64,000 nt of DNA from Lysobacter_L cavernae (GCF_042648505.1 NZ_JBHRXK010000003.1:62001-126000); one strand, 5' to 3'; shown: positions 35,930-46,456, numbered from the stretch's first letter. Translations and numbers: made by a program. The notes: generated by a model not told the origin, from the letters alone.

Positions 35930-36845
35930 CCCACCGGGTAATCCACCCCGCCGACCGCGATCGCCCGGTGCCAGTCCCTGGGGGCAGGCACCGTCGCGTG
36001 AGCGCGAAGCACGTCCGATCGAGCGTGCGCCACGCCCGCGCCCGTTGCAGGAACACCTGGATGACGGGCAGCCCGAGCAGGGCGGCGCGGCAGCAGCGCG
36101 CGAGCGCCGCAGCGTCGAGCTGCGCCTGTACGGCCTCAACGCGGTGCGTGCGGTGTTTGCGCACCGCCCGCAGGCGATCCGCAAGCTCTATCTCAGCGAG
36201 GACCGCATCCCGGCGCTGCAACCGCTGCTGAAATGGTGCGTCGCCAACCGCGTCGGTTATCGCGTGGTCGACGAGGTCGACCTGCACAAGCTTGCCGCCA
36301 GTACCCACCACGAAGGCGTGGTCGCCGACGTGCTGCGCGCAGAACCCGAATCGTTGTCCACCTGGCTGCGCGATCTGCCGGCCGGCCCGCAGTGCGCGCT
36401 CTGGCTCGACGGTGTCGGCAACCCGCACAACCTCGGCGCCATCCTGCGCTCGGCCGCGCATTTCGGCGTCAATGCCGTGCTGCTGCCGAAGCAATCGACG
36501 CTGGCGCTGTCGGGCGCGGCCGCGCGCGTCGCCGAGGGCGGCGCCGAGGTCGTGCCGATGGTGCGCCTGGGCCGTACCGACAACGCCATCGCGCAGTTGC
36601 GCAGCGCCGGCTTCACCCTCGCCGCAACGGTGGTGCAGGGCGGCAGCGACCTGTTCGCCACGCCGTTGCCGCAGCGCGTGATCTACGTGCTTGGTGCCGA
36701 GAGCGAGGGCATGGACCGCGATCTGGCCGCCGCCTGCGACCTGAGCCTGTCGATTCCAGGCACCGGTGCGGTTGAAAGCCTCAACGTCGCGGCGGCCACC
36801 GCGGTGCTGCTGGCTGCCTGGCGCAGCAAGCGCGTAAATGCCTGA
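35919..36845 (+). CDS. TrmH/SpoU-family RNA 2'-O-methyltransferase
   Basis: A 308-residue SPOUT methylase. After an N-terminal low-complexity basic and Pro-rich extension (about 65 residues) comes the SpoU substrate-binding domain (LRLYGLNAVRAVFAHRP). The knot follows: WLDGVGNPHNLGAILRSAAHFG, VIYVLGAESEGMDRDLA, and SIPGTGAVESLNVAAATAVLL. It methylates a ribose in rRNA or tRNA; the family includes RlmB and TrmH and the exact target is not clear. The ATG at 35919 has gaaggag upstream and overlaps the GNAT gene. Confidence 0.9.
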   Translation: MHRDPPGNPPRRPRSPGASPWGQAPSREREARPIERAPRPRPLQEHLDDGQPEQGGAAAARERRSVELRLYGLNAVRAVFAHRPQAIRKLYLSEDRIPALQPLLKWCVANRVGYRVVDEVDLHKLAASTHHEGVVADVLRAEPESLSTWLRDLPAGPQCALWLDGVGNPHNLGAILRSAAHFGVNAVLLPKQSTLALSGAAARVAEGGAEVVPMVRLGRTDNAIAQLRSAGFTLAATVVQGGSDLFATPLPQRVIYVLGAESEGMDRDLAAACDLSLSIPGTGAVESLNVAAATAVLLAAWRSKRVNA

Positions 36846-37080
36846 CTTGCGCGAGCGGGTCCGTGTGTGTTCTGGGCTTGCGCCGTGAAAAACGCCTGGA
36901 TCGGCGTTATCAACAACCTGCCAGCGCATCAGGACGACGGGTCAGCGGCAAGCGCGCGCAGGCAGGGCGGCCGTTGACACTGCCTGCACGAGAGCCAGAG
37001 ATACTCTGCTCAGTCCGCAGGGGGCAGGAGCAACACATGCAGCGAAATGGGGGTCTCGCCCGAAAGGGCGCGTTGGTGCT

Positions 37081-37353
37081 GCAGATCCGTTGGAAGCAGC
37101 GGCCTTGCGCTGCAACAGTCACCACATCGAAAGCCCGGTCGACCTGCTCTGCGCGATGGCAGCGTGTTTGTGGCTGACTCGCGGCTGCTCAAGGGCTGCT
37201 GCGTGATCATATGCACCACCGCTGGACGCTGCGGGCAACTCCGTCAAGGGGCAGAAGGCGATCGCGATGATCGTCCAGCAACTGGCGGCAGCGGCGTCTT
37301 CGAAACGGGTAAATAACCGCGTTCCGGTTTCACGGACGCCAGTGCCGGCCTGA
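37081..37353 (+). pseudogene. Decayed glutaminase remnant upstream of gadB
   Basis: In one constant frame the DNA reads ADPLEAAALRCNS..., then VDLLCAMAACL, a TGA at 37204, and then SYAPPLDAAGNSVKGQKA. The last part closely resembles the C-terminus of E. coli-type glutaminase (SPPLD..GNSV.GQK) and the first part the ..DPLEA....CS....DL..MAA.LA region. About 60 codons between them, including the KSGVGGGI region, are missing. I see no intact N-terminal half in 36846-37080. This is inferred from remembered family sequence; it explains most of the 539-bp gap between the methylase and gadB. Confidence 0.6.
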
Positions 37354-37384
37354 GCATGCAGGCCGGCCTCAACGGAGGATCGAC

Positions 37385-38773
37385 ATGGCCCTGCACAAGG
37401 TCGGCAAGCGCAACGACACCATTACGGCACCCGCGGTCTATGCCACCGAATTGGCTGAGCGCACCTTGCCCAAGTTCCGGTTGCCCGAGCAGGGCTCGCC
37501 GCCGGCGGCTGCACTCGCCCTTGTCCGCGACGAGTTGATCTTCGACGGAAACTCGCGCCAGAACCTGGCGACCTTCTGCACCACGCGCGTCTCGCCGGAA
37601 GTGCAGCAGCTGATGTCCGATTGTGTCGACAAGAACATGATCGACAAGGACGAGTACCCGCAGACCGCGGAAATCGAATCACGCTGCGTGCACATCGTGG
37701 CCGATCTTTGGAATGCCCCGGACGCGGGTCAAGCGATGGGCTGCTCCACGACCGGATCGAGCGAGGCGGCGATGCTGGGCGGCCTCGCGCTGAAATGGCA
37801 GTGGCGCAAGCGCCGCCTGGCCGAGGGAAAACCGGCTGACCGCCCCAACCTGGTGTGCGGGCCGGTGCAGATCTGCTGGCACAAGTTTGCCCGCTATTTT
37901 GACGTGGAACTGCGCCAGATCCCGCTGCTGGAAGGCGCCACCGGCATGTTGCCGGAACAGGTCCGCGAACACTGCGACGAGAACACCATCGGCGTGGTGC
38001 CGACTCTGGGGGTGACCTTCACCGGCAACTACGAGCCGGTCAAGGAGATCGCCGCCGTACTGGATACGCTGCAAGCGCAGACCGGGCTGGATATCCCGAT
38101 TCACGTCGATGCGGCCAGTGGCGGTTTCATCGCCCCGTTCCTGCAGCCCGAACTGGAATGGGATTTTCGCCTGCCGAGGGTGAAGTCCATCAACAGCTCC
38201 GGCCACAAGTATGGACTGGCCCCGCTGGGCGTTGGCTGGGTCGCCTGGCGTGACGCCGAGGACTTGCCGCCCGAGCTGATCTTCCGGGTGGACTATCTTG
38301 GTGGCGACATGCCCACTTTCGCGCTGAATTTCTCGCGCCCCGGCGGCGAAATCATCGCGCAATACTACAACTTCATCCGCTATGGGCGCGATGGCTATCG
38401 CCGCATCCAGCAGGCCTGCGTCGATACCGCGCGGTATCTGGCCGAGGAGATCGGCAAGCTCGGGCCGTTCGAGATCCTCTACGACGGCAATGGCGGGCTG
38501 CCCGCCGTCGCCTACACCCTGAAAGACCCGTTGGGCGCCGGCTTTTCGTTGTACGACCTGTCCGACCGTATCCGCATGCGTGGTTGGCAGATCGCCTCCT
38601 ATCCGCTGCCGGCAAACCGGCAGGACACGGTCGTGCAACGCATCATGATCCGAAGCGGCGTAAGCCGTGACATGGCCGCGCAGCTGCTCGACGACCTGCG
38701 CCGCGCCATCGACTACCTGCGCAGCCACCCGGCCGCGCAGGACCACGAACATCGCGCCAGCTTCCATCACTGA
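37385..38773 (+). CDS. gadB: Glutamate decarboxylase
   Basis: A 462-residue PLP enzyme turning glutamate into GABA with use of one proton. Features are FDGNSRQNLATFCTTRVSPE, GCSTTGSSEAAMLGG, HVDAASGGFIAPF and the PLP Lys in NSSGHKYGLAPLG near residue 275. The C-terminus (HRASFHH) keeps the His pair used for pH-dependent closure of the active site in GadA/GadB. Length matches the E. coli enzyme (466). A GGAGG lies eight bases before the ATG at 37385, and a gccggcct hairpin just ahead of it. It heads an operon with the antiporter gene two bases downstream. Confidence 0.96.
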   Translation: MALHKVGKRNDTITAPAVYATELAERTLPKFRLPEQGSPPAAALALVRDELIFDGNSRQNLATFCTTRVSPEVQQLMSDCVDKNMIDKDEYPQTAEIESRCVHIVADLWNAPDAGQAMGCSTTGSSEAAMLGGLALKWQWRKRRLAEGKPADRPNLVCGPVQICWHKFARYFDVELRQIPLLEGATGMLPEQVREHCDENTIGVVPTLGVTFTGNYEPVKEIAAVLDTLQAQTGLDIPIHVDAASGGFIAPFLQPELEWDFRLPRVKSINSSGHKYGLAPLGVGWVAWRDAEDLPPELIFRVDYLGGDMPTFALNFSRPGGEIIAQYYNFIRYGRDGYRRIQQACVDTARYLAEEIGKLGPFEILYDGNGGLPAVAYTLKDPLGAGFSLYDLSDRIRMRGWQIASYPLPANRQDTVVQRIMIRSGVSRDMAAQLLDDLRRAIDYLRSHPAAQDHEHRASFHH

Positions 38774-38774
38774 C

Positions 38775-40493
38775 ATGGTCCATACCTTCTTCCAGTTTCT
38801 CGCCGACCAGGGCTTCATCACCCTGTTCTTCGTGCTCGGCTTGGGCAACCTGATCGGACGGCTCAAGATCGGCTTCTTCTCGCTCGGCTCCACCGCCGGC
38901 TCGATGCTGGTGGCGTTGCTGGTGGGCATCCTCGCCTTCGAGCTGGCGGGGGTGAAGTTCGCGATTCCCGACCTGCTCACCACCTTCTTCCTGGCGCTGT
39001 TTACCTATGCCATCGGCTTGCGGGTCGGCCCGCAGTTCGTCGACGGCATGCGCAGGGAAGGTTTGCAGTTGTCCATCCTGGTGATGGTCAGCTGCACCGT
39101 GGCTTTCATCATGGCCTTCGGCGGCAGCAAGCTGCTGAGTCTGGCGCCCGGTTATGCCCCGGGCATCCTGGCCGGCAGCAACACCGTCAGCGCGGTGCTG
39201 GGCGTGGCTACGGCGGCGGTCGACCAGGGCCTGTACCAGCCCAGCGGCGGCGTCACCGCCGAACAGGTCAAGGCCAACATCGCCGCCGGCTATTCGCTGA
39301 GCTACCTGCTGTCGATGCTCGGCATCGTGATGCTGGTGCGCAACCTGCCGGGCATGTTCGGCCACGACCCGGTGCAGGCGGCGAAGAAGGCGGAACAGGA
39401 ATTCGGCACCCACGGCCATGCCCTGCCCGGCACCGCCGGCGCCTTCGAGCACGGCATGCAGCCGGTGGACGTGCGCGTGTACCGGTTGGACAACGCCGAC
39501 TTCATCGGCCAGCCGGCCACCGCGGTCGGCCAGCACCTGGGCACGCCGGTACTGCGGGTGACCCGCGACAACGCGGCGCTCGCGCTGGATGCGACCACCA
39601 CGTTGCGCAAGGGCGACCTGCTGACCGTCGGCGGCCGCATCGGCCAGCTGCTGCACGACCCGGCCGGGCTCGGCCCGGAGGTCGACGACAACGCCGCACG
39701 CACCTTCGAGGTGGAGCAGGCGGAGATCATCCTCAGCGGCAAGAACGTCACCGGCAAGACGCTGCAGCAACTGTTGCAGGATCCATCGTTGTACGGCGTG
39801 CGCGTGCGGGCCGTGTTCCGCGCCGGCCATGAGCTGCCGGCCAAGCTCGACATGCCGCTGCGTCGGCACGACCTGATCCGCGTCATCGGTCCGGCCGCGG
39901 CGGTGAAACGCGCCGCCGCTTTGGGCCACGCGGTGCGCCCGACCAACGTCACCGACGTGATCACCCTGGCCTTTGGCATCGCCAGCGGCTACCTGGTCGG
40001 CCTGGCCACGGTCAAGATCGCTGGCATCCCGGTCGGCCTGGGTGCGATGGGCGGCGTGGTGGTGGCCGGCATGCTGGTTTCGATCATGCGCTCGATGAAT
40101 CCATCGATGGGAGGGCCGATGCCGGAAGGCGCCCGCGCCCTGCTGGAAAGCATCGGCGTGGACCTGTTCGTCTGCGGCCTTGGCCTGAACGTCGCCCCGG
40201 CGCTGATCGATGCGGTCTCGCACGGCTGGGACACCGCGTTCGTGCTGCTGCTTGGTCTGGGCGTCGCCATCGTGCCGACCTTCGTCACCTACGTGGTCGG
40301 CCTGTACGTGCTGAGGATGGACCCGATCATCCTGGCAGGCGCGGTGGCCGGCGCCCGCAACAGCACCACGGCGATGCGCGCCATCTCCGATCGTGCCCAC
40401 AGCGACATCCCCTCGTACGGTTATCCGGTCACCTATGCGCTGAGTACCGTGGTGCTGCTGGTCTACGGTTATCTGGCGATGGTGATGTCGTGA
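38775..40493 (+). CDS. AspT-family amino acid antiporter (aspartate:alanine exchanger type)
   Basis: A 572-residue membrane protein of the AAE family: about five N-terminal membrane segments, a central cytoplasmic part with two TrkA-C-like domains (about residues 200-390, LRVTRDNAALALDATTTLRKGDLLTVGG), and about five more segments including AGAVAGARNSTTAMRAI near the end. AspT exchanges aspartate for alanine to make a proton-motive cycle. Placed directly behind gadB, it most likely exchanges glutamate for GABA, the role usually held by GadC (an APC-family protein of different origin). That specificity is inference from context. Confidence 0.88.
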   Translation: MVHTFFQFLADQGFITLFFVLGLGNLIGRLKIGFFSLGSTAGSMLVALLVGILAFELAGVKFAIPDLLTTFFLALFTYAIGLRVGPQFVDGMRREGLQLSILVMVSCTVAFIMAFGGSKLLSLAPGYAPGILAGSNTVSAVLGVATAAVDQGLYQPSGGVTAEQVKANIAAGYSLSYLLSMLGIVMLVRNLPGMFGHDPVQAAKKAEQEFGTHGHALPGTAGAFEHGMQPVDVRVYRLDNADFIGQPATAVGQHLGTPVLRVTRDNAALALDATTTLRKGDLLTVGGRIGQLLHDPAGLGPEVDDNAARTFEVEQAEIILSGKNVTGKTLQQLLQDPSLYGVRVRAVFRAGHELPAKLDMPLRRHDLIRVIGPAAAVKRAAALGHAVRPTNVTDVITLAFGIASGYLVGLATVKIAGIPVGLGAMGGVVVAGMLVSIMRSMNPSMGGPMPEGARALLESIGVDLFVCGLGLNVAPALIDAVSHGWDTAFVLLLGLGVAIVPTFVTYVVGLYVLRMDPIILAGAVAGARNSTTAMRAISDRAHSDIPSYGYPVTYALSTVVLLVYGYLAMVMS

Positions 40494-40641
40494 CCTGGGA
40501 GCCCTCGGCATGCGCCGCGCAATGCAGCGCGACGCATGTCCGGGGCGTTGATGGCTGGCAGCTGACCTTGCACCATCAGACGCCAGTGAGTCAGCCCACC
40601 ATGGCGCCTCGTTACCTCAAACTCCATTGAGCAGAACCGGC

Positions 40642-41340
40642 ATGCCCCAACACATCGGCATCGTGGCCTGCTCCGCCGAAGGCGCCGCGCTTTGTTATCG
40701 GACCATCTGTGCCGAGGGCGCGCAGCAGCTTGGTCCGCACGCCCATCCGGAGGTTTCGCTGCACTCGCATTCGCTGGCCGACTACGTGGCCTGCCTGGAG
40801 CGTGGCGACTGGGCTGGGGTGGGCGAGTTGATGCTCTCGTCTGCAGAAAAGCTGGCGAAAACCGGTGCCGATTTCCTGATCTGTCCCGACAACACCATCC
40901 ACACGGCGCTGGCCTGCATCGAGGCGCGGTCGCCACTGCCCTGGCTGCACATCGCCGAGGTCGTGGCCGAGCAGGCCGCCGAGCGTGGATTCCGGCGCCT
41001 GGGCCTGACCGGCACCCGCTGGCTGGTCGACAGCGCGGTCTATCCCGAGAAGCTGGCGGCACGAGGGCTGCAGCACCTGCGCCCGACTGCCGGCGAACGC
41101 GACGAGATCAGCCGCATCATCATGGACGAGCTGGTCTACGGCAGCTTCAAATCCGAGGCCGTGGCCTACTTCCAGCAGGTCATGGCGCGGATGCAGGCCG
41201 AGGGCTGTGATGCGGTCGTGCTCGGTTGCACCGAGATCCCGTTGATCATGGACGACAGCAACTCGCCACTGCCGACGCTCGATTCCACGCGCCTGCTGGC
41301 ACGGGCCGCGCTGCGGCGCGCGGTGCAGGGCACGGCGTAG
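40642..41340 (+). CDS. Aspartate/glutamate racemase-family protein
   Basis: A 232-residue protein of the Asp/Glu racemase superfamily: IGIVACSAEGAALCYR at the N-terminus, LICPDNTIHTA in the first half and VVLGCTEIPLIM in the second. Only the second catalytic Cys (GCTEIP) is standard; the position just before the first NT, normally Cys, is Asp here. Two-base racemisation may therefore be altered or restricted to one direction. Start ATG at 40642, 148 bp after the antiporter gene, on the same strand. The context suggests a substrate related to glutamate or aspartate. Confidence 0.8.
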   Translation: MPQHIGIVACSAEGAALCYRTICAEGAQQLGPHAHPEVSLHSHSLADYVACLERGDWAGVGELMLSSAEKLAKTGADFLICPDNTIHTALACIEARSPLPWLHIAEVVAEQAAERGFRRLGLTGTRWLVDSAVYPEKLAARGLQHLRPTAGERDEISRIIMDELVYGSFKSEAVAYFQQVMARMQAEGCDAVVLGCTEIPLIMDDSNSPLPTLDSTRLLARAALRRAVQGTA

Positions 41341-41344
41341 TTCG

Positions 41345-43462
41345 CTAGGTGCGGATCCGTGCCGAGACGTTGGCGGCGTCGCGGCCTTCGATGAACACGC
41401 CAACGCGCTCGTCGATGCGCTTGAGCACGAGATGGGCGCGGCGCTCGCCGACGACGACATTGCGCACCACGACCTCGTCGATGCCGTGGGGCAGCAGCGG
41501 CCGTTCGATCACCACCTCGCCGCGCAGGCCGTCGATGGTGATGCCCAGGCAAGCCTGCAGCAGCATGAACGCCGAGCCCGCGGCCCAGGCCTGTGGCAGA
41601 CAGGCCACCGGGTAGGCCACCGGGGCGCCGCCGTAGGCGCGGGCGAAGCCGCAGAACAACTCGGGCAGGCGCATGTCGAAATGCACCGCGGTCTCGAACG
41701 CACTGCGCAGCAGCGTCGACGCCCCGGCGCGTCCGCCGTAACGGGCGATGCCGGCCGCGCACAGCGCGGTGTCGTGCGGCCAGACCGAACCGTTGTGGTA
41801 GGACATCGGGTTGTAGCGCGCCTCGCCCAGCGCCAGGGTGCGCACGCCCCAGCCGGTGAAGAACGGCGGGCTCAGCAGTTGCGCAGTCACCTGCGCGGCG
41901 CGTTCGGCACTGGGCAGGCCGGTGTACAGCAGGTGGCCCGGGTTGCTGCCGCGCACCGCACACAGCGCGCCGGAGCCATCGAGGGCGATGCCGTAGTAGC
42001 CGTGCTCGGGCATCCAGTAGTGGCGTTCGACCTGGCTGCGAAGGGTGTCGGCGCGCGCGTGCCAGTGCAGCATCGCGGTGTCGTCGCCGCGGCCGGCGGC
42101 CAGCTCCGCCATGGCGCGCAATGCGGCGAACACATAGCCCTGCACCTCGATCAGGGCGATTGGCCCCTCCGGTGAGCGGCCGTCGGCATGGAACACCGAA
42201 TCGGAGCTGTCCTTCCAGCCCTGGTTGGCCAGTCCCGTGGATTCGCCGCGGGCGTAGTCGAGAAAACCGTACGGGTTGGCATCGCAGACGCGCTCGATCC
42301 ACGTGGTCGCCGCCAACAGAGCCGGCCACAGCGTATCGATGAAGGCGAGATCACCGGTGCGTTGCGCGTAGGCGCCTGCGAGCATCACGAACAACGGCGT
42401 CGTATCGACGCCACCGTAATAGCGGCCGAACGGCAGTTCACGCAACACCGCCATCTCGCCCTTGCGGGTCTCGTGGAGGATCTTGCCGGGTGCGGCGTCC
42501 ATGAACGACGACTCTTCCTGCGCCTGGTGGCGGGCCAGGAAACTCAGCACGCCATGCGCCAAGCCCGGGTCCAGCCACAGGGTCTGCAGCGCGGTGATCA
42601 CCGCATCACGGCCGAACGGCGTCGAAAACCAGGGGATGCCGGCGTACGGGTAGGGGCCGGTGTCGAGCTCGCTGGTCAGCAGGGCCAGGTCGGCGCGCGA
42701 CCGCTCCATCCAGGCATTGAACAGCGGGATCTCGCTGCGCACCTGCGCGCTGCGCCGCTGCCGGATGCGCATGCGCACGCGCGCCTGCGCGGCCGCCATG
42801 CGGAAACGGGCCTGCGATGGCAGGTCGTCGACCGGGGCACCGGCTTCGAGGTAGAGCACCTTGCGTGCGCCCACCGGCAACACCAGCTCGAACGCCAGTG
42901 TGCCCGCGCGGGTGTGCAGGGGCGCCTGCGAAAACGCGACCGCGGCCGTGCGCAATGCTCCGTCGAGGCCGCGATAGCCGAAGCGCAGGCCGTATTCCTG
43001 GGATTCGGGTGGCAACAGTTCGCCGCGCGCCGCGCGCGTGCTGCCACGCACCTCGAACATGTCGCGGAAATCGGCGGACGCCTCGAACTGCAACGGCAGG
43101 TGCACCTCATGAGTGCCGTAGTTGACGAAGGCCAGGCGCTCGTACATGCGCTCATCGCAGAGGAAGCGCGTGCGCTTGATGTGGACCAGGCCATGCAACG
43201 TGGTCTGCCCGCCCAGTGGTGGCAGCTGGCGGTTGGTGAGATGGGCGACGAAGAAGACGTTGTCGCGGGTCACCATCGAGCTGAGCAGGGCCGGCGCCGA
43301 GTCACCCATCTGCAGCTTGAAGCGCGACAGCAGGCGGGTGTCGTTGTGGAACTGGCCGTCGCTGTTGCCTTCGATGTCGCCGTAGCCATTGGCGATCAGG
43401 AAGCTGTCGCCGTCCTTCAGCACGAAGTTCGAAAACAGGGCGGCGGTCGCGGCCGGGTCCAT
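41345..43462 (-). CDS. Glycogen-debranching-type amylo-alpha-1,6-glucosidase
   Basis: A 705-residue protein with an N-terminal beta-rich domain (FLIANGYGDIEGNSDGQFHNDTRLLS) typical of debranching-enzyme N-terminal domains, and a C-terminal (alpha/alpha)6 toroid with GIPWFSTPFGRDAVITALQT, KILHETRKGEMA, YGGVDTTPLFV and YNPMSYHNGSVWPHDTA. Such enzymes hydrolyse alpha-1,6 branches in glycogen or related glucans, probably in the cytoplasm. It lies 7 bp behind the glycosyltransferase gene and forms an operon with it. Convergent with the racemase-like gene, only 4 bp between stops. Confidence 0.88.
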   Translation of the reverse strand: MDPAATAALFSNFVLKDGDSFLIANGYGDIEGNSDGQFHNDTRLLSRFKLQMGDSAPALLSSMVTRDNVFFVAHLTNRQLPPLGGQTTLHGLVHIKRTRFLCDERMYERLAFVNYGTHEVHLPLQFEASADFRDMFEVRGSTRAARGELLPPESQEYGLRFGYRGLDGALRTAAVAFSQAPLHTRAGTLAFELVLPVGARKVLYLEAGAPVDDLPSQARFRMAAAQARVRMRIRQRRSAQVRSEIPLFNAWMERSRADLALLTSELDTGPYPYAGIPWFSTPFGRDAVITALQTLWLDPGLAHGVLSFLARHQAQEESSFMDAAPGKILHETRKGEMAVLRELPFGRYYGGVDTTPLFVMLAGAYAQRTGDLAFIDTLWPALLAATTWIERVCDANPYGFLDYARGESTGLANQGWKDSSDSVFHADGRSPEGPIALIEVQGYVFAALRAMAELAAGRGDDTAMLHWHARADTLRSQVERHYWMPEHGYYGIALDGSGALCAVRGSNPGHLLYTGLPSAERAAQVTAQLLSPPFFTGWGVRTLALGEARYNPMSYHNGSVWPHDTALCAAGIARYGGRAGASTLLRSAFETAVHFDMRLPELFCGFARAYGGAPVAYPVACLPQAWAAGSAFMLLQACLGITIDGLRGEVVIERPLLPHGIDEVVVRNVVVGERRAHLVLKRIDERVGVFIEGRDAANVSARIRT

Positions 43463-43469
43463 AGCCAGC

Positions 43470-44528
43470 TCAGGCCGTCAGTCGCAGGCCGGAGCCTCCC
43501 TGTCGCAACAGCTGCCAGTAAATATCGACGTAGTCGCGCGCCATCGCGGCGGAGGAGAAGCGGCGTTCGAAGGTGGTGCGGATGCGACGGCGATCGAGCT
43601 TCCGCACGGTGTCGATGGCCTGCACCGCCTGCTTCTCCGACGTCACGATGCGGCCGGTGATGCCGTCATCCAGTACTTCCGGTACCGAGCCGCAGTTCCA
43701 GGCGATCACCGGCGTGCCGCAGGCCATGGCCTCGATCATCACCAGGCCGAACGGTTCCGGCCAGTCGATCGGGAACAGCAGCGCCAAGGCATTGCCGAGA
43801 AAGTCGCCCTTGTCGGCATCGGTGATTTCACCGATGTACTCGATCGACGGGTCGTCCAGCAGCGGCACGATCTGCTGCTGGAAATAGGCGCGGTCGACGG
43901 CGTCGACCTTGGCTGCGACCTTCAGCGGCAACCCGGCGCGCTGTGCGATCGCGATGGCGCGGTCGAGGCGCTTTTCCGGCGAAATCCGGCCAAGGAACGC
44001 GAGGTAACCGCCCTGCGGCGCAGGCGTGAACGGGTACAGTCCAACCGGCAGCCCGTGGTAGACCGTGCCGAGCCAGTTGGCGAATGGCAACGGTTGGCGT
44101 TGGTGGTCGGAGATCGAGGCCAGCGGGAACTGCGGCCAACGACGGTAGGCGTCGGGCAGGTCCTTGAGGTCGAGGCGGCCGTGCAGGGTGGTGAGGGTAC
44201 GGTGGGCCCGACCCTCGAAGAACGGGTAGTGGATCAGGTCGACATGGAAATGCAGGATGTCGAACTCCGCCGCGCGCCGCCGCACTTCGTCGAGCAGTAC
44301 CAGATGCGCGGCCAGGTCGGACTTCAATGGTGCCGGGTCGAGGCGGATCGCCTGGTCGCGCATCGGTACCAGGCGTGCCTGGGTATGGGTGTCGGCGGAG
44401 GCGAACAGGCTCACTTCGTGACCGGCCTCGACCAGGGCGTCGCACAGGTGCGCCACGACCCGTTCGGTGCCGCCATAGAACACGGGTGGCACCGCTTCGT
44501 ACAGCGGAGAGATTTGCGCGATTCGCAT
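43470..44528 (-). CDS. GT4-family glycosyltransferase
   Basis: A 352-residue GT-B enzyme. The N-terminus MRIAQISPLYEAVPPVFYGGTERVV, the central GYLAFLGRISPEKRLDRAI and the nucleotide-sugar-binding PEPFGLVMIEAMACGTPVIA are the usual GT4 signatures. Together with the debranching-type gene it may take part in alpha-glucan or trehalose-like metabolism; the acceptor is unknown. It starts at the ATG at 44528 and is the promoter-proximal gene of the pair. The following 240 bp show no gene. Confidence 0.9.
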   Translation of the reverse strand: MRIAQISPLYEAVPPVFYGGTERVVAHLCDALVEAGHEVSLFASADTHTQARLVPMRDQAIRLDPAPLKSDLAAHLVLLDEVRRRAAEFDILHFHVDLIHYPFFEGRAHRTLTTLHGRLDLKDLPDAYRRWPQFPLASISDHQRQPLPFANWLGTVYHGLPVGLYPFTPAPQGGYLAFLGRISPEKRLDRAIAIAQRAGLPLKVAAKVDAVDRAYFQQQIVPLLDDPSIEYIGEITDADKGDFLGNALALLFPIDWPEPFGLVMIEAMACGTPVIAWNCGSVPEVLDDGITGRIVTSEKQAVQAIDTVRKLDRRRIRTTFERRFSSAAMARDYVDIYWQLLRQGGSGLRLTA

Positions 44529-44768
44529 GGGCTTGGACCACGCCCGAGCGGACTACCAGCGTCCGGCCGTAGTGGGCGCGATGGGCGGACGTTACGACCC
44601 GGCCCGTGTAGGCCGCGTATGTGTGCTGCGCCGATTCATCGCGGATCGAAACGGACAGGCAACACGCACGGCGCGCAGTTGCGATCCCTCGCGCGCAGGA
44701 GCGCTGTTCAGCGGCGAGTGCTTGAACGAGGCGATGCCGGATGAATGCGAGCCGGTGCAGCGCCCGCG

Positions 44769-45026
<258 letters not shown>

Positions 45027-45214
45027 TTACGCACGGTGCGCTAAGAATCTGTGAGGTCGGTGGTGGCGTGGATTCACGGATGCAGGCTCCGTGGCGACGT
45101 AAGGTCGATGCACACACAATGCGCCGCAGCGGGCAGCACGCATCGAAGGACAGTCCCAGATACGCCGCCTCAACGGGCTTGAGCGCTCCGGTGCGAGGTG
45201 GCACGATCGCGTGG

Positions 45215-45664
<450 letters not shown>

Positions 45665-45692
45665 CGGCCCGACCCACACCGAGCTGACCACC

Positions 45693-46088
<396 letters not shown>

Positions 46089-46103
<15 letters not shown>

Positions 46104-46140
46104 GCCGTCCGGCGAACGAGCTGCGCTGAGCCGTCCGGCG
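46089..46140 (+). repeat. Perfect 26-bp tandem duplication over the VOC gene stop
   Basis: Positions 46089-46114 are repeated exactly at 46115-46140. The unit includes the last codons and TGA of the VOC gene, so the duplication leaves the protein unchanged and adds a second copy of the 3' end. The lack of any mismatch indicates a recent event. Confidence 0.95.
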
Positions 46141-46228
46141 ATTGCCACCCACGCCTACAACTGCTGAACATCCCCACCCGGCAGGTCGCCGGGGCCATTG
46201 AAGTTGCTGGTCTTCACAGGAGACTCCA

Positions 46229-46456
46229 ATGAATTGGAACAAGTGGATCCGGCAGTTCCATCGCTGGGTGGCCGTCGTCTTTACGCTGACCGTCATCATC
46301 ACTTTCATCGCCTTGGCGCAGGAGAAGCCTGTCGTCTGGGTGTCGTACGTGCCGCTGTTTCCGCTCGCCTTGCTGCTGTTGACCGGCCTGTACTTGTTTG
46401 TGCTGCCGTATGTCAGCAAGTGGCGCGGTGGGCGACGCACGGCTGACGATAAATGA
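46229..46456 (+). CDS. Small two-span membrane protein
   Basis: A 75-residue protein from the ATG at 46229, with ggagactcc upstream. It has an amphipathic start (MNWNKWIRQFHRW), two hydrophobic segments (VAVVFTLTVIITFIALA and VPLFPLALLLLTGLYLFVLPYV) and a basic C-terminus. No family is recognised with certainty. It lies between the VOC and UvrA-like genes on the same strand, and may be part of the same transcript. Confidence 0.75.
   Translation: MNWNKWIRQFHRWVAVVFTLTVIITFIALAQEKPVVWVSYVPLFPLALLLLTGLYLFVLPYVSKWRGGRRTADDK

Noticed and set aside
36863..37177. Plus-strand ORF in the spacer before gadB as a real small gene
   Set aside because: Arg-rich product without domain; a different frame of the same DNA gives glutaminase-like pieces, which explains the sequence better.
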